DNA of 36,389 nt from JANXYY01 sp035530875 (GTDB lineage: Bacteria; Actinomycetota; Actinomycetes; Nanopelagicales; Nanopelagicaceae): positions 1 to 36,389 of the forward strand of contig DATKUB010000031.1 in the NCBI GenBank assembly GCA_035530875.1, read 5' to 3'. Of the stretch, positions 1 through 8,904 are shown piece by piece. The notes under the pieces were generated by a model. That model was not told where the DNA came from. It did not search any database and worked only from the letters and a program-made list of their open reading frames with translations. A program made the translations under genes and the position numbers. Position 1 is the first letter of the stretch. Each line of letters starts with the position of its first letter.

Positions 1-834
1 TTCGACTTCAACATATCCTGCCGCGTCAACCGTCACTTGCCCGCGAACTAGTTCGCTTCGAGGATCGTGTCCAATTGCGACGAATAGCCCGGTAACTTCT
101 AACTCCGACGTCGTTGCGTCGATGGTATTGCGTAGAACAAGTGATGAGACCTTAGCTTCACCCAACACATCAATGACCTCTGAGTTCCAGCGAAAACTGA
201 TCTTTGGATTATTCATGGCGCGTTCGATCATGATCTTGGATGCACGGAGAGAATCCCGGCGATGAATCATTGTCACGCTACGACCAAATCGGGTGAGAAA
301 CATTGCTTCTTCGACCGCTGAATCACCACCACCTACTACGGCAATATCTTGATCGCGGAAAAAGAACCCGTCGCAAGTTGCACACCATGAGACTCCATGA
401 CCAGACAGGCGCTTCTCGTTCGGAAGGCCGATTTCGCGAAAAGCCGAACCCATGGCTAAGACGACCGCCTTAGCCTTAACGACATTCCCGCCTCCATCTG
501 TAAGCGTCTTTATCGGCGACGATAGATCCATCGAGACAATGTCGTCGGTTATCAAAGTTGTTCCAAAACGAGCGGCCTGCTTGCGCATTGCCTCCATCAG
601 GTCGGGACCCATGATCCCCTCGCTAAACCCAGGAAAATTCTCAACTTCGGTGGTGTTCATTAGCGCGCCACCGCTAGTTACCGACCCTTCGTAAAGTTGA
701 GGCGACAACTGGGCTCTGGCGGCATAGATTGCCGCCGTATAGCCGGCTGGTCCTGAGCCAACAATGACAATCTCGTGGATTTTTGAGGAAGAGTCGGACT
801 CGGACTCGGACTGGTTGGAAATCACATTTAGCAC
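1..834 (-). CDS. trxB: Thioredoxin reductase (C-terminus cut by window edge)
   Basis: Flavoprotein that uses NADPH to reduce thioredoxin in the cytoplasm. The reading frame shows the N-terminal FAD-binding glycine motif GSGPAGYTAAIYAARA, the redox-active CATC pair (bases 373-384) and the NADPH-binding motif GGGDSAVEEA, in the order expected for the family. About 278 codons are present. The family is usually 310-330 residues, so roughly the last 40 are outside the window. Two in-frame GTG starts exist, at 834 and 825, and neither has a strong ribosome-binding site. The gene starts 9-18 bases after murJ stops and is probably co-transcribed with it. A Ser/Asp/Glu-rich stretch precedes the FAD domain. 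In M. tuberculosis a sigM gene sits between murJ and trxB; none is present here. Confidence 0.93.
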   Translation of the reverse strand, partial: MLNVISNQSESESDSSSKIHEIVIVGSGPAGYTAAIYAARAQLSPQLYEGSVTSGGALMNTTEVENFPGFSEGIMGPDLMEAMRKQAARFGTTLITDDIVSMDLSSPIKTLTDGGGNVVKAKAVVLAMGSAFREIGLPNEKRLSGHGVSWCATCDGFFFRDQDIAVVGGGDSAVEEAMFLTRFGRSVTMIHRRDSLRASKIMIERAMNNPKISFRWNSEVIDVLGEAKVSSLVLRNTIDATTSELEVTGLFVAIGHDPRSELVRGQVTVDAAGYVEVE

Positions 835-843
835 AACCCGATC

Positions 844-2478
844 TTAGGCCGAATCCATTCCCCGACGGGTGATAGCGCGGAGGCGGACAAAAAGGAGATC
901 AACTTCGACAATTCGAAGTTTCCGGGCAAGAAGCAGGTAAAGGCCTAGAAAAGTGGGTCCGGATACGGCCAGGGTGAGCAGAGAACCCAGAGCCCCTTTT
1001 CCAATGAATGTGCCAAGAATATGGGCAATTGCGTAGGCCGGAATCATGGCAAGCACTGAGGCTAATCCAAGTCGAACGTGGGTTCGTAGGATTCCACTTC
1101 CGCCGATAGACCCAATGTGCTTGCCCAGTCGCTTGAGAGTTACTCGGATACTTACGAAATATGCCAGGGCAAAGGCTCCAGCCAATCCGACGACGACCCA
1201 TCGGAGCGGGAGGAAAAAGTGTGCAATCAGAGACAGGACCACCATTACCGTATTGAGAATCAAGTTGATTCCTACCGGCGTTTTGGTGTCCTCGAATGCA
1301 TAAAAGCCACGAAGCAGCAGATGGTTTGCACTAAATGGGATTAGCCCTAATGAAAAGCCGGCCAGTACGTAGCCGATTTGCCGGGCGTTGACCGGATCGG
1401 TGCCGGCGTAGAGCACGGTGGCGATCAAAGGACCGAAGGATAAGAAGGCGATCGCAGCGGGAACTGTTGCGACTCCAATCATTTTGAGTGCCGTACTAAT
1501 TTCGTTTCGGACTTCCTCGATTCGCTTATCGGCAGCTGCAGCGGATATTCGTGGAAGAAGGGCCGTAACGAGAGAAACAGTGAATATTGAGTGCGGAAGA
1601 ACGAAAATCAGGTAAGCATTTGCATATGTGGTGAACCCGACTCCGAGAACAAGCCCCAAAGCTTTTGCCTTAACTGATGCAGCAGTTGCGATATTCACTA
1701 CGACTAGGTAGCCAATTTGATTTACTAAAACAAAACAGAAAGTCCAGAATGCAAGTCGACTGGAATGCCCAATTCCGCCGCCGCGCCAATCGAATCGAGG
1801 CTTGAGTCGCACCTTGAGGCCCACGACTACGGGAACCAAGATTAGGAATTGAAGTGCAACGCCGGTCGTGGTGCCAAGGCCCAGTAACGCGGTCTCTCCA
1901 GAAGTTATCGTCCTGGAAGTGACGTGCGGCGCGATTTTTAGAAAAACCAAAAGCGATGAGATAACGACAAGATTATTTAAAACCGGCGCCCACATCATTG
2001 GGCCAAACCTGTCTCGTGAATTTGCCACTTGCCCAAACATGACGAACAAGCCGAGGAAAAAAATCTGAGGTAGGCAATATCTGGCAAAGACCACCGTTAA
2101 TGCATATTCGTGTTCAAAACCGACGCTTGAAAACTTGCTTGCGTATATTCGAACAAGTAAGGGTGCCAGAAGCACTGCGGCTACGGTTATGGCACCGAGA
2201 AGAATGGCAGTTGCCGTCAAGAGCCTAGAAGCAAAGGCCGCACCGCCATCGTCATCTTCGTTCATGGAGCGAACCAACTGGGGTACAAAGACAGAGTTGA
2301 GCGCGCCTCCAATCAGCAAGATATAAAGGATGGTCGGGATTGTATTAGCCACATTGAAGGTGTCGGCGAAGATCGCTGTGCCCAAAGCCGCCACAACGAG
2401 AAGGTTTCGAACCATCCCAGTGATTCTCGATACGACAGTACCGACCGCCATTACCGCGGTTGATCTAAAAACAGTCAT
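844..2478 (-). CDS. murJ: Lipid II flippase MurJ
   Basis: Integral membrane protein of the MVF/MOP family that flips undecaprenyl-linked peptidoglycan precursor to the outer face of the membrane. The 544-residue product is hydrophobic throughout, consistent with about 14 membrane helices. Its N-terminus (STAVMAVGTVVSRITGMVRN) is typical of MurJ. The start codon overlaps the stop of the DUF6049 gene by 4 bases (ATGA type), which implies translational coupling. The large cytoplasmic pseudokinase extension of mycobacterial MviN is absent. The order NUDIX-DUF6049-murJ-trxB is conserved in actinobacteria and supports the call. Confidence 0.93.
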   Translation of the reverse strand: MTVFRSTAVMAVGTVVSRITGMVRNLLVVAALGTAIFADTFNVANTIPTILYILLIGGALNSVFVPQLVRSMNEDDDGGAAFASRLLTATAILLGAITVAAVLLAPLLVRIYASKFSSVGFEHEYALTVVFARYCLPQIFFLGLFVMFGQVANSRDRFGPMMWAPVLNNLVVISSLLVFLKIAPHVTSRTITSGETALLGLGTTTGVALQFLILVPVVVGLKVRLKPRFDWRGGGIGHSSRLAFWTFCFVLVNQIGYLVVVNIATAASVKAKALGLVLGVGFTTYANAYLIFVLPHSIFTVSLVTALLPRISAAAADKRIEEVRNEISTALKMIGVATVPAAIAFLSFGPLIATVLYAGTDPVNARQIGYVLAGFSLGLIPFSANHLLLRGFYAFEDTKTPVGINLILNTVMVVLSLIAHFFLPLRWVVVGLAGAFALAYFVSIRVTLKRLGKHIGSIGGSGILRTHVRLGLASVLAMIPAYAIAHILGTFIGKGALGSLLTLAVSGPTFLGLYLLLARKLRIVEVDLLFVRLRAITRRGMDSA

Positions 2479-4466
2479 AGCTCATCGATCACCAGTGACT
2501 CTTGTTCTAGTTTCAACTTCTTGCGCCTACGGAGTCGACCCGTAATTTGAATTGCTGAGCCGATTACAAGCGCAATAGCCGCACCCTCCATAATCCAGTT
2601 GGCTATAGCGGGAACGGTTCTGATGCTTAAAGTCAACTCCGACACATCACCTAGAGTTTCTCCATTTGGTGCCGCAAGGCTTGCAACCAAGGTTAGATCG
2701 CCGCTTGTCACAGCATCGATCGGAACCATGACCTGGGTTTTGCTCTTGGCTTCCAATGACACCTGAATGTAAGCCGGTTGAAGGATTCGGAACGTCGTAG
2801 GGATTACCCGCAAAACCACGGTAGCCGGGTTCGCCGAGTCGTTGGTAATCGTTATTGGGAGCTTCTGATGAAGCGTCGTCAACGTGTAACTCCCGGGGAG
2901 CACCCTTATTTGGCGCACAATTGATTCGGAAGCCGCAACAGCCGACTGAGCGTATTGAGAAGCCTGGAGATTGCGGCCATGCCACGAGGTAGAAAGAAGA
3001 ACAGAACTTCGTAAAATCTCATTTCGTACAGACCAACTGCCAATCTGACTTGCCGACGCGAAGAGGGAGAGGTTGTTATTAACCAACTGCAGCGCCGAGA
3101 CTTCGCCGTCGTTCAGTGCAGATAACCCAGAAATCTTCAGCGTGTTTCCAGACGTAACCGGAGAATTTCGCAATTGGTCTAGCGATATCTCACGGATTGG
3201 GACCACGGAATCAATTGTCGCCATGGTTTCACTATTAGGGCTCCACAATCTTGGCGGAAGCAATATTTGAGCTCTTGGAATTGACGGGCGCTCTGAAGTA
3301 ATCATCGTCAATTCCGCCGATAACCGATTGGCAGACAGCGGTGTGAGATCGACTAACTGTCGAGCCAAGGTGGCGTCATATTGGAGCCGGCTTTGGGAAG
3401 TCTTTGAACCAAGATTAGAAGACCCAGTGGCGGTCTGTGTGTTTACAACTGAAGCGCTACTGATTAGGAACGTATTTGCTGAATTGTTTTCAATCAGAGA
3501 CTTGGTGGACTTGTCTATGAGTCCGCCCAGTGGCCAGGCTGCAACATTTGATACTGGTTGTTGAAGCAGTGCGCTGAGTCGACTCGCACCTTCACTTATG
3601 GACCTAGTCAAGTTGTATTTCAAATCAGACTTAGCCAAAGTCGTTAGATCCGGGTCCCCATATGGCAGGGCGATAACTTGACTATTGGCAACTGCGCTTC
3701 GCAAATGAGTGAGCCAAGCGATCGCAACATCCTGTCCGCTGCCAGGCTTACCTTGTCCATAGGTGTACCCGTCGGCCATGGCTGCCACAGATTCAACGAG
3801 ATACGGATCAATGAGCCAGGTTGTGAGCGGGCCACTTCCAAAATTCAAAATTTGCCCGAGTCGGCCATCGGGAGCTAGCGACTTTGCCAGGTCGTCGTCA
3901 ATGAAATTTCCTAGTAGATCTCGGTGCGGCGGTTCAACCAACGGCAGCATCCAGACGATTGGAGTCGGCTGGACGCTGGAACCGCCGCTGCCATAGGAAA
4001 AGAACGGGATTGATTTCACTGCACGCCCGTTTATGACTAGTTGGAGCCAGAATCCATGAACGCCAAGATCTCGAACCATGGCATCTGAACCGGTGAGTGA
4101 TATCGAGGCGGTAGCCGGGACCAATGGGTCTATCGATGTTGCACCCATTCGAGTTACTAGTGGAGCACCGCTTGCCTTGGAGTTGGCGGCGAATGCAGCT
4201 ATTTGACTACGCGAACTAAAAACCTGGTCGCTTGAAAGAATCTGCAGCGACCAGTTGGAAACGGTAATCGGCGAAGTGATCGAGACGCTGACATCGATCA
4301 GGTCGCGACTGGCGGTAGCCCCCAGATGATTGTTTATGTTGGTTATCACCACGTTTACGCCATTGGTTGAAGCCGCTAACGATGGCGCTGGACTGCCGAA
4401 AAAAAGCCCAGTGAGTGCTAGTAGGAAAAAGGTGAGGTGGGCGCCAAGGCGACGAATTGATTTCAA
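2475..4466 (-). CDS. DUF6049 family secreted/membrane-anchored protein
   Basis: A 663-residue protein of unknown function found in actinobacteria next to murJ (the M. tuberculosis counterpart is Rv3909). It begins with a basic stretch and a hydrophobic segment ending in a plausible signal-peptidase site (SPAPSLAAS). A large extracytoplasmic region rich in Ser/Thr and beta-type segments follows. It ends with one membrane helix (about residues 625-645) and a basic tail (RLRRRKK). This topology places the bulk outside the membrane with a short cytoplasmic tail. It starts 10 bases after the NUDIX stop and overlaps murJ by 4 bases, so it belongs to the operon. A role in cell-envelope assembly is inferred from context only. 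Confidence 0.85.
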   Translation of the reverse strand: MKSIRRLGAHLTFFLLALTGLFFGSPAPSLAASTNGVNVVITNINNHLGATASRDLIDVSVSITSPITVSNWSLQILSSDQVFSSRSQIAAFAANSKASGAPLVTRMGATSIDPLVPATASISLTGSDAMVRDLGVHGFWLQLVINGRAVKSIPFFSYGSGGSSVQPTPIVWMLPLVEPPHRDLLGNFIDDDLAKSLAPDGRLGQILNFGSGPLTTWLIDPYLVESVAAMADGYTYGQGKPGSGQDVAIAWLTHLRSAVANSQVIALPYGDPDLTTLAKSDLKYNLTRSISEGASRLSALLQQPVSNVAAWPLGGLIDKSTKSLIENNSANTFLISSASVVNTQTATGSSNLGSKTSQSRLQYDATLARQLVDLTPLSANRLSAELTMITSERPSIPRAQILLPPRLWSPNSETMATIDSVVPIREISLDQLRNSPVTSGNTLKISGLSALNDGEVSALQLVNNNLSLFASASQIGSWSVRNEILRSSVLLSTSWHGRNLQASQYAQSAVAASESIVRQIRVLPGSYTLTTLHQKLPITITNDSANPATVVLRVIPTTFRILQPAYIQVSLEAKSKTQVMVPIDAVTSGDLTLVASLAAPNGETLGDVSELTLSIRTVPAIANWIMEGAAIALVIGSAIQITGRLRRRKKLKLEQESLVIDEL

Positions 4467-4476
4467 GTCTGTTCGC

Positions 4477-4980
4477 TTAATCCAGAAGGGCGACTAGGTC
4501 GCCATAGCCGGCGAGAAGTTTTCGCTCATCAGAGTAGGCGAGCCGAGAAACAACCTCCTGCACCGGGAACCAAGCGACTTCGTCGACCTCAAAGGGTTGC
4601 GGCGCAAGATGACCACCGGTTTCGGTAAAGAGAAAATGATGAACGGTTTTATGAATCCGTTTCCCATCCGCCATGAACCAGAAGTCGATCACACCCAGCG
4701 ATCTGGCAATGGCGCTTTGAATACCAGTCTCCTCCGCCACTTCGCGCAGCGCCGCCTCTTCGGGCGTTTCGCCGGATTCAATGTGCCCTTTAGGTAGTGA
4801 CCAGAGGGTGCGTCCCCGCTTATCCTTGCGCCCGATTAGGAGGCCGGTGCTCCGGTCTGAACTCAGAACCAAGCCGCCCGCGCTGATTTCTTCTACTTTT
4901 TTGACCCGGACCTTACTGGTCTTGCCCCGGTGCGGCGGTCCAGGCTTCGGGGCTGGCGAGGTGCCCTCATTGGTCGTCAC
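4477..4980 (-). CDS. NUDIX hydrolase (MutT4-like)
   Basis: Hydrolase of a nucleoside diphosphate linked to another group; the exact substrate cannot be told from sequence. The Nudix box is intact: GHIESGETPEEAA followed by LREVAEETGI, carrying the metal-binding REVAEE core. The domain is preceded by a short basic, proline-rich N-terminus. The frame stays open leftward to 5235, but that part is antisense to pcnA and has biased composition. I chose the GTG at 4980 (product about 167 residues) because a -10 hexamer TACGCT ends exactly 7 bases before it, fitting a leaderless start. It is divergent from pcnA, as in M. tuberculosis (Rv3908/Rv3907c). Confidence 0.85.
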   Translation of the reverse strand: MTTNEGTSPAPKPGPPHRGKTSKVRVKKVEEISAGGLVLSSDRSTGLLIGRKDKRGRTLWSLPKGHIESGETPEEAALREVAEETGIQSAIARSLGVIDFWFMADGKRIHKTVHHFLFTETGGHLAPQPFEVDEVAWFPVQEVVSRLAYSDERKLLAGYGDLVALLD

Positions 4981-4987
4981 ACCCGTC

Positions 4988-4993
4988 AGCGTA
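4988..4993 (-). promoter_or_regulatory. Predicted -10 box of NUDIX operon, leaderless
   Basis: TACGCT on the minus strand, 7 bases before the GTG at 4980. No ribosome-binding site lies between them, so transcription would start at or next to the start codon. No clear -35 is visible. Confidence 0.45.
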
Positions 4994-5015
4994 ACGAGGG
5001 AGGTCCCACTCGTCC

Positions 5016-5021
5016 TACCCT
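5016..5021 (+). promoter_or_regulatory. Predicted -10 box of pcnA, leaderless
   Basis: TACCCT, 8 bases before the ATG at 5030, with no Shine-Dalgarno sequence between. It lies back-to-back with the NUDIX -10 box, so the divergent promoters sit within about 50 bases. Confidence 0.4.
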
Positions 5022-5029
5022 TAGACGCG

Positions 5030-6490
5030 ATGAGTACTCGACGTAGACCAAATGTGCCGCTATCGGCTGCGCAAGCTCTGGCCATGAGCGAACTGCTCAG
5101 AGTAGAGCCAGCCGCAACTGCGCTAGCCGAGCTATTCGCTAAGGCTGGCTTCAAACTGGCTTTGGTAGGTGGCTCCGTACGAGACGCGCTACTTGGTCGA
5201 CTCTCATCTGACCTGGATTTCACAACAGATGCCAAACCGGATCAGACCAGAGCCGTAATGGCCAGATGGGCCGATGCGATCTGGGAGACCGGAGCCGCAT
5301 TCGGAACGATCGCCGGCAAGAAGGGTAAAGATAATCCGGTCACCGTCGAGATCACGACTTACCGCAGCGAGGTTTATTTTGGCGAAAGTCGAAAGCCCGA
5401 GGTTTCCTTTGGCGAGAGCCTTGAAGAGGACCTGCTGCGGCGAGATTTCACGATCAACGCTATGGCTCTTGAATTAACAACTCCCGAACCTCTATTCAGG
5501 GATCCTTACGATGGCCTTAGCGATCTAACCCTTAAGTTGTTACGGACCCCACTAGCCCCGGAGGTCTCCTTCTCGGAAGACCCTCTGCGAATGATGAGGG
5601 CGGCAAGATTTGCCGCACAACTGGAATTCGTCGTCGACAAAGCTGCGCTTGAAGCGATTGCATCAATGAAGGACCGGATTGGGATTGTGTCTTCCGAACG
5701 AGTTCGTGATGAGTTCGTAAAGCTCCTAATGGCCCCTTCACCAAGACTCGGACTCTCTATCTTGGTTGAAACTGGTCTGGCCGAATTCGTCATTCCAGAA
5801 TTGCCAAAACTCAAACTCGAAATCGACGAACACCATCGTCACAAAGACGTCTACGAACATTCGCTAACTGTGCTTGAGCAAGCGATTGCCATGGAGGACC
5901 GAGTTGGCGGGCCTGATTTGGTACTGCGTTTAGCCGCATTGCTGCATGACATTGGCAAACCCAAAACACGTGCCTTTGTGCCGGGTGGTGGCGTCTCATT
6001 TCATCACCATGAAGTAGTCGGAGCGCATCTGGCCAAGGCTCGTTTGAAAGCTCTGCGTTTTGACAAGCAGACCGTTGATGAAGTGTCGAATCTGGTCGAG
6101 CTCCACTTGCGCTTCCATGGATATGGTGCCGGCGAATGGAGCGATAGTGCCGTGCGGAGGTACGTGCGTGACGCGGGGCCACTGCTGACTCGGTTGCATG
6201 TATTGACTCGTTCCGATTGCACCACGAGAAATCAGAGAAAAGCGCAAGCGCTCGCCGGTTCATACGATGACTTAGAGAACCGGATTAGCCGCCTTAGCCA
6301 ACAGGAAGAACTAGCTTCGATGCGCCCGGATCTCGACGGTACGGCGATCATGGAAATTCTTGCGATCCCGCCATCACGCACGGTCGGCCGGGCCTATGAC
6401 TACTTGTTGGAACTGCGAATCGAAAACGGTCCATTGGGCGTGGAAAGGGCTACTAAAGAGTTGAAGAACTGGTGGGCAAGTCAGGCTTAA
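5030..6490 (+). CDS. pcnA: CCA tRNA nucleotidyltransferase / poly(A) polymerase family
   Basis: Adds or repairs the 3' CCA end of tRNAs. The head domain shows LVGGSVRDALLGR followed by the catalytic DLDFT carboxylates. Next comes the RRDFTINAMA motif, then the nucleotide-binding EDPLRMMRAARFAAQ segment. The C-terminal half carries an HD domain (DEHHRHKDVYEHSL and LLHDIGKP), typical of actinobacterial enzymes. The product from ATG 5030 is 486 residues. The frame is open further upstream, but that stretch is antisense to the NUDIX gene. A start at ATG 5084 is possible but would cut off the conserved VPLSAAQ segment. The last 38 bases overlap the convergent MFS gene. Confidence 0.93.
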   Translation: MSTRRRPNVPLSAAQALAMSELLRVEPAATALAELFAKAGFKLALVGGSVRDALLGRLSSDLDFTTDAKPDQTRAVMARWADAIWETGAAFGTIAGKKGKDNPVTVEITTYRSEVYFGESRKPEVSFGESLEEDLLRRDFTINAMALELTTPEPLFRDPYDGLSDLTLKLLRTPLAPEVSFSEDPLRMMRAARFAAQLEFVVDKAALEAIASMKDRIGIVSSERVRDEFVKLLMAPSPRLGLSILVETGLAEFVIPELPKLKLEIDEHHRHKDVYEHSLTVLEQAIAMEDRVGGPDLVLRLAALLHDIGKPKTRAFVPGGGVSFHHHEVVGAHLAKARLKALRFDKQTVDEVSNLVELHLRFHGYGAGEWSDSAVRRYVRDAGPLLTRLHVLTRSDCTTRNQRKAQALAGSYDDLENRISRLSQQEELASMRPDLDGTAIMEILAIPPSRTVGRAYDYLLELRIENGPLGVERATKELKNWWASQA

Positions 6491-7763
6491 AGCGTCGCCC
6501 AGTGAGCAAGGCCGTGTAGAGCAAATAAGTGACCGCTACCGCAAGTGGAACTGGAGTTCCTCGGCCATCAGGGGAAATGATCAGAGCCGCGAGCGAGGCG
6601 CCAAGAACGATACAAATGTTCACCGCCATGTCATAGATAGCGAAGACTCGTCCGCGGAACGCATCCTCAACATGGTGCTGCACAAGCGAGTCGCAGGTGA
6701 CTTTAACGGCCTGGCCGCACATTGAGGCCCCGAGCGCAAGCAATGGTAACGACACTGGATTCGACCAGGCGATGAGAAGGGCGGGGACCGAACCCAGTGC
6801 CAGATTTAGTCGCAACCACCGGTGGCGCCCAATCCGTTGAACAAAGAACGGAGTAATTGCGGCACCTAAAACAACGCCAACTCCAGCGGCGCTGATCACG
6901 GTGGCCAGGCCCGCCAGCCCTTGATCTGGGGAATTTGGATTGTGAAAGGAATTTCGTTCCATCAGTAACGCTGCGACAGTGAGGGCGGTCAGCCCACCAC
7001 GTTGAATTGATACCGCGATCATGGCTAAGGACGCGTCGACCCGGTTGCGGAGGTACCGAATTCCCGAGCCGACATCTATCAAGCCGTCTACAAATATCCG
7101 ACGGTCTTTAGCGACGTTCGTCTCCTCAGGTAGGGGGCCGAGTGAAAGACGGGTCAGCCTAAGGGCGAGCAAAGCGGCCACCAAGTAACCCAAACTTGCA
7201 ACTAGGACGAGGGCGCCGTCGGCATGGTCGGGGGCAATTGCTCCCTCAAGGCCCTTGCGAAGGAAGTAGCCCAGACCGCCTCCGATCACCGTTGCGACGG
7301 TCCCACCAGTGACCGCTAAGGCATTGGCGCCGACCAATACTTGGTGTTCGACCAACCTAGGCAAGCCGGCCGACAGACCCGAAAGAATTAGGCGATTGAT
7401 TCCAAAAGCAGCCAATACTGAGCCTACGAAAACTGCCCCGGTCTCACCTTTGACCAGTAAGGAAGCCACCAACAGTAAGTCAAGGGCCCTAACGGAGTTT
7501 GCAACTAGGACGATCTGCCTGCGTGGGAAGCGATCAAGGACAGTTCCAATAAAGGGCCCGATCAGCGAATAAGGCAGCAGCATCAGAGCGAAAGCCCCGG
7601 CTGCGGCACTGGCGCTGGCCTGCCTCTCGGGCGAGAAAAGTACAAACGATGCCAGTGCGCTCTGGTAAAGCCCGTCCATGCCTTGGGAAGTCCACCGAAG
7701 AGCCAAGAGGCGAACAAAAAGGGAATGGCCAAAGAGATCGAAACCTGCTCGCTCTTTGACCAT
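6453..7763 (-). CDS. MFS transporter
   Basis: Major facilitator superfamily membrane transporter of about 436 residues with roughly 12 hydrophobic segments. It has an MFS-type basic loop after the second helix (DRFPRRQIV). The substrate cannot be assigned. A TTG at 7769 is in frame, but ATG 7763 is preferred because TAGGCT lies 6 bases upstream, fitting a leaderless start. It lies 61 bases downstream of ino1 on the same strand and could be read from the padR-ino1 operon as well as from its own promoter. Its 3' end overlaps pcnA tail-to-tail by 38 bases, so the two messages would be antisense there. Confidence 0.85.
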   Translation of the reverse strand: MVKERAGFDLFGHSLFVRLLALRWTSQGMDGLYQSALASFVLFSPERQASASAAAGAFALMLLPYSLIGPFIGTVLDRFPRRQIVLVANSVRALDLLLVASLLVKGETGAVFVGSVLAAFGINRLILSGLSAGLPRLVEHQVLVGANALAVTGGTVATVIGGGLGYFLRKGLEGAIAPDHADGALVLVASLGYLVAALLALRLTRLSLGPLPEETNVAKDRRIFVDGLIDVGSGIRYLRNRVDASLAMIAVSIQRGGLTALTVAALLMERNSFHNPNSPDQGLAGLATVISAAGVGVVLGAAITPFFVQRIGRHRWLRLNLALGSVPALLIAWSNPVSLPLLALGASMCGQAVKVTCDSLVQHHVEDAFRGRVFAIYDMAVNICIVLGASLAALIISPDGRGTPVPLAVAVTYLLYTALLTGRRFKPDLPTSSSTL

Positions 7764-7769
7764 TCCCAA

Positions 7770-7775
7770 AGCCTA
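7770..7775 (-). promoter_or_regulatory. Predicted -10 box of MFS gene, leaderless
   Basis: TAGGCT on the minus strand ends 6 bases before the ATG at 7763. There is no purine-rich ribosome-binding site at the usual distance. Confidence 0.4.
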
Positions 7776-7792
7776 TGTGGAAATCAGGATCA

Positions 7793-7814
7793 GCTGATTA
7801 CCACAATTATCAGC
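7793..7814 (-). terminator. Weak hairpin after ino1
   Basis: GCTGAT (7793-7798) can pair with ATCAGC (7809-7814) around a 10-base loop just past the ino1 stop. The stem is short and has no run of U after it, so read-through into the MFS gene is likely. Confidence 0.2.
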
Positions 7815-7824
7815 CGGCTTCTGC

Positions 7825-8904
7825 TTATCTTTCGATAGTACCTGCGATGAAATCCTCGACCGCATTGCGGGCGTCATCATCGAAATACTGTACGGGTGGC
7901 GACTTCATAAAATATGAAGCGGCCGAAAGGATTGGCCCGCCGATTCCGCGGTCAAGAGCGATCTTGGCGCAGCGAATTGCATCAATAATGACGCCAGCCG
8001 AGTTTGGTGAATCCCAAACCTCAAGTTTGTATTCGAGATTGAGTGGCACATCTCCGAAGGCCCGTCCTTCTAGGCGAACATAAGCCCACTTGCGGTCGTC
8101 GAGCCATGAGACGTAGTCGGACGGTCCGATGTGGACGTTGCCCTTGCCTATGTCCTGGGAAAGTTGCGAGGTAACCGCATTGGTTTTTGAGATCTTCTTC
8201 GACTCAAGACGATCGCGCTCAAGCATGTTCATGAAGTCCATGTTTCCGCCAACGTTTAGTTGGAGTGTGCGCTCAAGATTTACACCGCGGTCTTCAAAAA
8301 GTTTGGCCAGAACTCGATGCGTGATGGTGGCTCCCACCTGGCTCTTGATGTCGTCCCCGATGATTGGTAATCCGGCAGCTGTGAATTTGTCGGCCCACTC
8401 TTTTGTTCCAGCGATAAAGACCGGGAGCGCATTTACGAAGGCAACTCCAGCGTCAATTGCACATTGCGCATAGAAGCGAGCGGCGTCCTCAGAACCGACA
8501 GGCAAGTAACAGACCAAAACGTCGGGTCGTGCTTCCTTGAGGGCAGCGACTACGTCGACTGGGTCTGCGGATGATTCTTCGATCGTCTCGCGGTAGTACT
8601 TTCCGAGGCCGTCGAGAGTGTGGCCACGTTGGACCAGGACACCCGTCGATGGGACGTCACTGAATCGAATCGTGTTGTTCTCGCTTGCGAAGATCGCCTC
8701 GGCTAGATCCGAGCCAACTTTTTTGGCATCCACATCGAAGGCCGCTACGAATTTGACGTCGCGAACGTGATAGGGACCGAACTGCACATGCATCAACCCC
8801 GGCACTTTTCCGCTGGGGTCAGCATTCTTGTAGTACTCAACACCCTGAAGCAGTGAAGAGGCACAGTTTCCGACGCCAACTATGGCGACTCGTATCTCGC
8901 TCAT
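7825..8904 (-). CDS. ino1: Inositol-1-phosphate synthase
   Basis: Converts glucose 6-phosphate to myo-inositol 1-phosphate using NAD. In actinobacteria this is the first step toward phosphatidylinositol lipids and mycothiol. The 359-residue length matches the prokaryotic family. Visible motifs are the NAD-binding GVGNCASSLLQGV at the N-terminus, the NVGGNMDFMNML segment, and DRLESKKISKTNAV with its catalytic lysines. The ATG overlaps the padR stop by 4 bases, so the two are translationally coupled. The same padR-ino1 pair occurs in M. tuberculosis (Rv0047c-Rv0046c), suggesting that PadR controls inositol synthesis. Confidence 0.96.
   Translation of the reverse strand: MSEIRVAIVGVGNCASSLLQGVEYYKNADPSGKVPGLMHVQFGPYHVRDVKFVAAFDVDAKKVGSDLAEAIFASENNTIRFSDVPSTGVLVQRGHTLDGLGKYYRETIEESSADPVDVVAALKEARPDVLVCYLPVGSEDAARFYAQCAIDAGVAFVNALPVFIAGTKEWADKFTAAGLPIIGDDIKSQVGATITHRVLAKLFEDRGVNLERTLQLNVGGNMDFMNMLERDRLESKKISKTNAVTSQLSQDIGKGNVHIGPSDYVSWLDDRKWAYVRLEGRAFGDVPLNLEYKLEVWDSPNSAGVIIDAIRCAKIALDRGIGGPILSAASYFMKSPPVQYFDDDARNAVEDFIAGTIER

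Noticed and set aside
4981..5235. N-terminal extension of the NUDIX protein by 85 residues
   Set aside because: It is antisense to conserved pcnA sequence, has Ser/Ala-rich shadow composition, and the GTG at 4980 has a fitting promoter.
5811..6263. Long minus-strand open frames inside pcnA
   Set aside because: They are shadows of a well-conserved plus-strand gene and lack recognisable motifs or ribosome-binding sites.
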